The translations under genes were made by a program, and so were the position numbers. The notes under the pieces are model-generated. The model ran no database searches, was not told the DNA's origin, and saw nothing but the letters and a program-made list of their open reading frames with translations. Positions 25,660 to 28,449 of a stretch of DNA of 28,449 nucleotides are shown piece after piece (the stretch's first letter is position 1; every line of letters begins with the position of its first letter). This DNA comes from Myxococcales bacterium. Lineage in GTDB: Bacteria > Myxococcota > Polyangia > Fen-1088. The stretch covers positions 1-28,449 of the forward strand of contig PMCR01000179.1 in NCBI GenBank assembly GCA_003155465.1, in the 5' to 3' direction.

Positions 25660-25689
25660 TTGCAACAGACCGCGGCCATGAGCTACGCT
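25660..25689 (+). promoter_or_regulatory. Candidate promoter of the PntC-like gene
   Basis: TTGCAA (25660-25665), an 18-nt spacer and TACGCT (25684-25689) precede the ATG at 25705. The -10 hexamer lies 16-21 nt before the start, the same spacing seen before aroE and the gene at 21585. If real, it excludes the upstream start codons at 25636 and 25678. Confidence 0.35.
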
Positions 25690-25704
25690 GTCCACAATAC
25701 CAGC

Positions 25705-27678
25705 ATGGTTCGTCATGCCCTGATTCTCGCGGCGGGCCGCGGCCGTCCGGTCGCCGACCCGGAGACGCCCAACTGCCTCGCATCAGTGGCGGGGGTTCCC
25801 CTGATTTTGCGCACGTTGCGAGTGCTGGCCGGTGCGGGTATTCGGCGCGTGGGCATCGTGGTCGGTTGGAAGGGCGATGTGCTCCGCCGACGCATCGAAG
25901 CCATGTATGCCTCCGAACATGGCCTTCCGCCCGAGGTCCTCTTCTTCGACAACCCGGCTTGGGACAAGCCGAATGGATTGTCGGTCCTGGCCGCGCGTTC
26001 GTTCGTGACTGAGCGGTCTCTGCTGGTGATGGCCGACCAGATCGCAGCGCCGCACATGGTGCGCGACATGACCAAGCTGCCGGCGTCCGGCGATGTCACC
26101 GTGCTGGCGGTCGATCGCGATTTGTCGCGCGTGTTCGACTTCGACGACGCCACCAAGGTTGGTCTGGCGGCTGCCCAAGGCAGCGGGGCTCTGTGCCACG
26201 TCACGTCGATAGGCAAGGATCTGTTGCTTCACGATGCCGTGAGCGCGGGCCTCTTCGTCATGTCGCCCTCGCTGGTTGCCTGTCTCGAAGATCTGGCTGC
26301 CGCGGACGTGCCTTCGCTGACCGATGGCGTGGCCGAGGCTGCGCGGCGCGGGCAGGTCGAGGCGTACGACGTGGCAGGGGCGGTGTGGCAGGACGTGGAT
26401 TCGGCGGACATGCGCAAGCATGCCGAGTGGCTGCTGCGGGTCTACGGCGATGACCTGCGCCACCCGGATGTGCGCGGCACCGTGCGAACTACCGGCGCTG
26501 ACACACTGGCTCTCATCGAACGCCTGCTGGCCGAGAAGGACGCTCCCCGCTACACGCTCTTCAATCCCGGGCCGGTGATGACTTCCGCACGGGTCAAGGC
26601 GGCGCTGGTCCACCACGACATTTGCCACCGTGACGAGGACTACTCGGGTGTGGTGCGCCGGCTGCAGCAGAAGCTGCGTCCGGTTTTCGGCGCGTCGCCC
26701 GAGCACGAGATGCTGCTGGTAACCGGCTCGGGCACTGCAGCCATGGAGATGGCTATTTCGTCGGTGGTGCCGGCCGGCAAGAAGATCCTCACTATTGAGA
26801 ATGGCGCCTTTGGCGAGCGCTTGGCCGAGATCGCGCAGCTTCACCACCTGGGTCATGTGCGGCTCTGCTGCCCGTGGGGCAGCCTGCCTGACCCCGTGGC
26901 GGTCGAGGCGGCGCTGGCGACCGATCCCGACATAGCGGTGGTGGCCATGATCCACCACGAGACTTCGGTGGGCCTGCTGAATCCGGTGGGTGCCGTCGGC
27001 CGGATTTGCCGGCCGCGCGGTGTGACCATGGTGGTGGACGCCGTGTCTTCGCTGGGGGTCGAGGATCTGGACGTGATACGCGACGGCGTGGACATCTGCT
27101 ACTCCTCGGCCAACAAGTGTCTGCACTCCTGCTCGGGCGTGTCGTTTCTGTGCGTGGCGCCCACGGTGTGGCCGCGCATCGAATCGATCCCGCCGCGCGT
27201 GTACTATCTGGATCTGCGGCGCTATCGCCGCTACCTGGCCGAGCTGGCGCAAACGCCGTTCACCCCGGCGGTTTCGTCGTTCTTTGCGCTCGAGACTGCG
27301 CTGGACGAGCTGTTCGAGGAGGGTGGGGTGGCGGCCCGGCGCGAGACCTACCGCCGGCGCAACCTCCTCATCAGGCGCGTGCTGACCGATCTGGGCTTCC
27401 AGTCGCTGACCAACACCGGTCGCGAGTCGCACACCATCTCGACCATGCGGGTGCCTGCCGCGATCGCGGTCGACGAGCTGTACGCCCGCCTGAAGGAACG
27501 CGGCTTCATTATCTATCGCTGCAAGGGCGCTCTCGGCGCGCACTACGTCCAGATCTCGAACATGGGCGAGCTGCCCGACGCCACCATCGACTCCTTCTTG
27601 GGCGGCGTGGCCGACGTGGTGGCCGCGGCCCGCGAGGCACAGAGAGCGAAAGATCGCGGGCGCCTGCGTTCGGTGTAG
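25705..27678 (+). CDS. pntC: Nucleotidyltransferase - 2-aminoethylphosphonate transaminase fusion (PntC-like)
   Basis: I choose the ATG at 25705 (MVRHALILAAGRG, 657 residues) because the first domain begins there. Residues 1-240 are a sugar-nucleotidyltransferase-like domain: LILAAGRGRPVAD, VAGVPLILRTLRVL, a metal-binding VMADQ (D111) and WQDVDSADM. From about 283 to the end is a PLP aminotransferase with the phosphonate-family opening LFNPGPVMTSARVKAAL and HHDICHRDEDY. It has D445 in VVDAVSS and the PLP lysine K471 in SANKCLHS. Known PntC proteins combine a CMP-transferring domain with a 2-aminoethylphosphonate (AEP) transaminase: AEP is made, then CTP-activated for transfer onto lipids or glycans. 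The nucleotide-binding loop is unusual: the conserved Lys of the PK(P/C)L motif is Asn here (TPNCL). The phosphonate-forming genes pepM and ppd are not in the window. Confidence 0.82.
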   Translation: MVRHALILAAGRGRPVADPETPNCLASVAGVPLILRTLRVLAGAGIRRVGIVVGWKGDVLRRRIEAMYASEHGLPPEVLFFDNPAWDKPNGLSVLAARSFVTERSLLVMADQIAAPHMVRDMTKLPASGDVTVLAVDRDLSRVFDFDDATKVGLAAAQGSGALCHVTSIGKDLLLHDAVSAGLFVMSPSLVACLEDLAAADVPSLTDGVAEAARRGQVEAYDVAGAVWQDVDSADMRKHAEWLLRVYGDDLRHPDVRGTVRTTGADTLALIERLLAEKDAPRYTLFNPGPVMTSARVKAALVHHDICHRDEDYSGVVRRLQQKLRPVFGASPEHEMLLVTGSGTAAMEMAISSVVPAGKKILTIENGAFGERLAEIAQLHHLGHVRLCCPWGSLPDPVAVEAALATDPDIAVVAMIHHETSVGLLNPVGAVGRICRPRGVTMVVDAVSSLGVEDLDVIRDGVDICYSSANKCLHSCSGVSFLCVAPTVWPRIESIPPRVYYLDLRRYRRYLAELAQTPFTPAVSSFFALETALDELFEEGGVAARRETYRRRNLLIRRVLTDLGFQSLTNTGRESHTISTMRVPAAIAVDELYARLKERGFIIYRCKGALGAHYVQISNMGELPDATIDSFLGGVADVVAAAREAQRAKDRGRLRSV

Positions 27679-27868
27679 CTGTTTTTCCGTCGGTGAGAGG
27701 TTGGTGGCGGGCGAATCTTTTGCGCGCGTCCGCGGGTTGACCTACGATCAGGCTCGGTCACGGGACTTCGATGTCGCATGAGTCAGCCCAGCGCCCACGC
27801 TTCCCGACGGTGTGCAGGCCGTCTGCGCGATCCGCAGGGTCACAACTTCCACAGGCCGCTGATGTCAC

Positions 27869-27966
27869 TTCTTCGACAATGTAAGATACATTACAGTGGT
27901 TGCGTGGATGAAGGTTTGGAATGTCTGGGGGCTTTAGTCGAAGAATGTCGATTTGTGCGATTCTTC
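27869..27966. ncRNA. Possible structured RNA or attenuator-like element
   Basis: TTCTTCGAC (27869-27877) is perfectly complementary to GTCGAAGAA (27937-27945). A perfect hairpin AATGTA-AGA-TACATT (27878-27892) sits directly inside that pair. The GAAGAAT part of the second arm (27940-27946) can instead pair with ATTCTTC (27960-27966), so two folds compete. This arrangement would suit a small RNA or a leader switch, but no promoter of its own was identified. Confidence 0.3.
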
Positions 27967-28012
27967 TGTGGTGGCGGGAACAGGCATGTCCATGAGAGGT
28001 GACGTAGGAGTT

Positions 28013-28128
28013 TCAACTGGTTAAGTGCTGTTTCTAGCGCACACGTGATGACCTGTGCTCACACCTGACCACCACTATTTAGTGATAAACATCACAAAAA
28101 CTGCGTGACAAAAGTTCTCAATTGGTTA
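28013..28128 (+). repeat. Imperfect 11-nt direct repeat in the protein-U gene promoter
   Basis: TCAACTGGTTA (28013-28023) and TCAATTGGTTA (28118-28128) differ at one position and are 105 nt apart. The second overlaps the -10 region of the promoter. They may be repeated regulator sites. Confidence 0.35.
28081..28096. promoter_or_regulatory. CRP/FNR-like operator palindrome
   Basis: AGTGATAAACATCACA fits the TGTGA-N6-TCACA pattern of CRP-family sites with one mismatch, and its core GTGAT/ATCAC is a perfect inverted repeat. It lies just upstream of the -35 at 28105, centred about 50 nt before the predicted transcription start. This would suit an activator or a repressor of the protein-U-like gene. 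Confidence 0.5.
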
Positions 28129-28132
28129 TCAT
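28105..28132 (+). promoter_or_regulatory. Promoter of the protein-U-like gene
   Basis: GTGACA (28105-28110), a 16-nt spacer and TATCAT (28127-28132) give the best-spaced promoter pair in the window. Transcription would start near 28139, about 65 nt before the ATG at 28205. The leader carries an AAGGA-type ribosome site at about 28187-28191. Confidence 0.55.
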
Positions 28133-28204
28133 GACCCTACCGTCAGTTTTCCAACACAGGCACTGCTTCACGAAACAGCGAATCGGAAAGGACGACAGGA
28201 AAAC

Positions 28205-28449
28205 ATGAGAATCAGCAAGCTGCTCTTCGTTCTGGCGACAATCGGTGTGCTGGCTGTGATCTCCGACAGCCGGGTCGAGGCAGGCAGCGCGACGACGAAT
28301 CTGAGCGTGACCGCCGCGGTCGGCGCAAACTGCACGATCTCGACGGCCCCTGTCGCCTTTGGCGCCTACGACCCGATCGTCGCAAACGCCACCACGAACG
28401 ACGACGCCACTGGTTCCGTGATCGTTGCCTGCACCAAGGGAAGCACGGT
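28205..28449 (+). CDS. Spore coat protein U-like secreted protein (3' end outside window)
   Basis: The visible 81 residues begin with a signal peptide (MRISKLLFVLATIGVLAVIS, ending at about VEA). They continue with an N-terminal strand (ATTNLSVTAAV), then the hallmark GANCTISTAPVAFGAYDPI and a second Cys in VIVACTKG. This is the spore coat U (SCPU) pattern of subunits exported by archaic chaperone-usher systems, like protein U of Myxococcus spores. The two cysteines likely form a disulfide in an Ig-like subunit completed by donor-strand exchange. A periplasmic chaperone and an outer-membrane usher would be expected downstream, outside this window. The long regulated upstream region suggests conditional, perhaps developmental, expression. 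Confidence 0.88.
   Translation, partial: MRISKLLFVLATIGVLAVISDSRVEAGSATTNLSVTAAVGANCTISTAPVAFGAYDPIVANATTNDDATGSVIVACTKGST

Larger units (their letters stand above)
27679..28204. other. 526-bp intergenic region with several inverted repeats and promoter signals
   Basis: No convincing gene lies here; a 74-codon frame at 27778-28002 looks random. The first ~150 nt are GC-rich. From about 27850 the composition becomes more AT-rich. The region holds a cluster of complementary segments at 27869-27966, a CRP/FNR-like palindrome at 28081-28096 and a promoter at 28105-28132, leading into the protein-U-like gene. It has no T-rich terminator after the PntC-like gene that I can see. Confidence 0.6.

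Noticed and set aside
25783..27543. 586-codon minus-strand open frame opposite the PntC-like gene
   Set aside because: The product is His/Arg/Gln-rich, lacks domains and lies opposite two recognisable domains on the plus strand.
27778..28002. 74-codon open frame in the intergenic region after the PntC-like gene
   Set aside because: The product is rich in His, Arg and Cys without a domain pattern. It has no ribosome site and lies across the inverted-repeat cluster, so it looks like a chance frame.

Overview
This is a GC-rich bacterial chromosome segment with 22 protein-coding genes I can support, two of them cut by the window edges. There are no rRNA or tRNA genes, no insertion sequences and no CRISPR array. 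The gene content points to the Myxococcota (myxobacteria and relatives, formerly Deltaproteobacteria). It includes a spore-coat-U (protein U) type secreted protein, an exported caspase-fold protease in an ECF-sigma operon, an FHA protein fused to a CpaF-like domain, a Kelch lipoprotein with a Cys-rich N-terminus, and many predicted lipoproteins. The taxonomic assignment is inference from this content, not from a marker gene.

Layout. 1-1778: the end of an unknown gene, translationally coupled to an exported protein resembling the zinc phospholipase C/S1 nuclease fold. 1983-5044 (minus): a PiT phosphate transporter, then an FHA protein with a degenerate secretion-ATPase domain. 5202-6612 (plus): an exported protein of unknown function and a glutaredoxin-like lipoprotein. 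6665-9941 (plus): a tightly overlapped tyrA - lipoprotein - aroA operon. 10038-12404 (minus): a copper-type P1B ATPase. 12512-13291: a PilX-like pilus protein. 13336-14696 (plus): overlapped aroE-aroK. 14693-16815 (minus): a lipoprotein and xseA. 17001-20025 (plus): a sigma factor, a zinc-finger membrane anti-sigma factor and an exported caspase, followed by a Kelch lipoprotein (20091-21458). 21585-24195 (plus): a membrane protein and cysS. 24196-25182 (minus) and 25245-25541 (plus): two uncharacterised genes sharing a short divergent promoter region. 25705-27678 (plus): a nucleotidyltransferase fused to a 2-aminoethylphosphonate transaminase (PntC type). 27679-28204: a long regulatory or structured intergenic region. 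28205-end: the start of the protein-U-like gene.

How the genes work together. Four shikimate/tyrosine genes (aroA, aroE, aroK, tyrA) lie in two operons separated by unrelated genes. The sigma/anti-sigma/caspase trio is joined by two 4-nt ATGA overlaps. It reads as one envelope-signalling unit in which an extracytoplasmic, probably Ca2+-responsive protease could control release of a sigma factor. This is the best candidate in the window for an undescribed system. The PntC-like fusion implies that the organism makes CMP-activated phosphonates for lipids or glycans.

Two further themes recur. First, several proteins look like catalytically dead versions of enzymes: the CpaF-like domain, the phospholipase-C-like protein and possibly the nucleotidyltransferase active site. 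Second, many promoter-like -10 elements lie only about 7-30 nt upstream of start codons, which suggests short or absent 5' leaders. All family assignments were made by reading the translated sequences; no database search was run.
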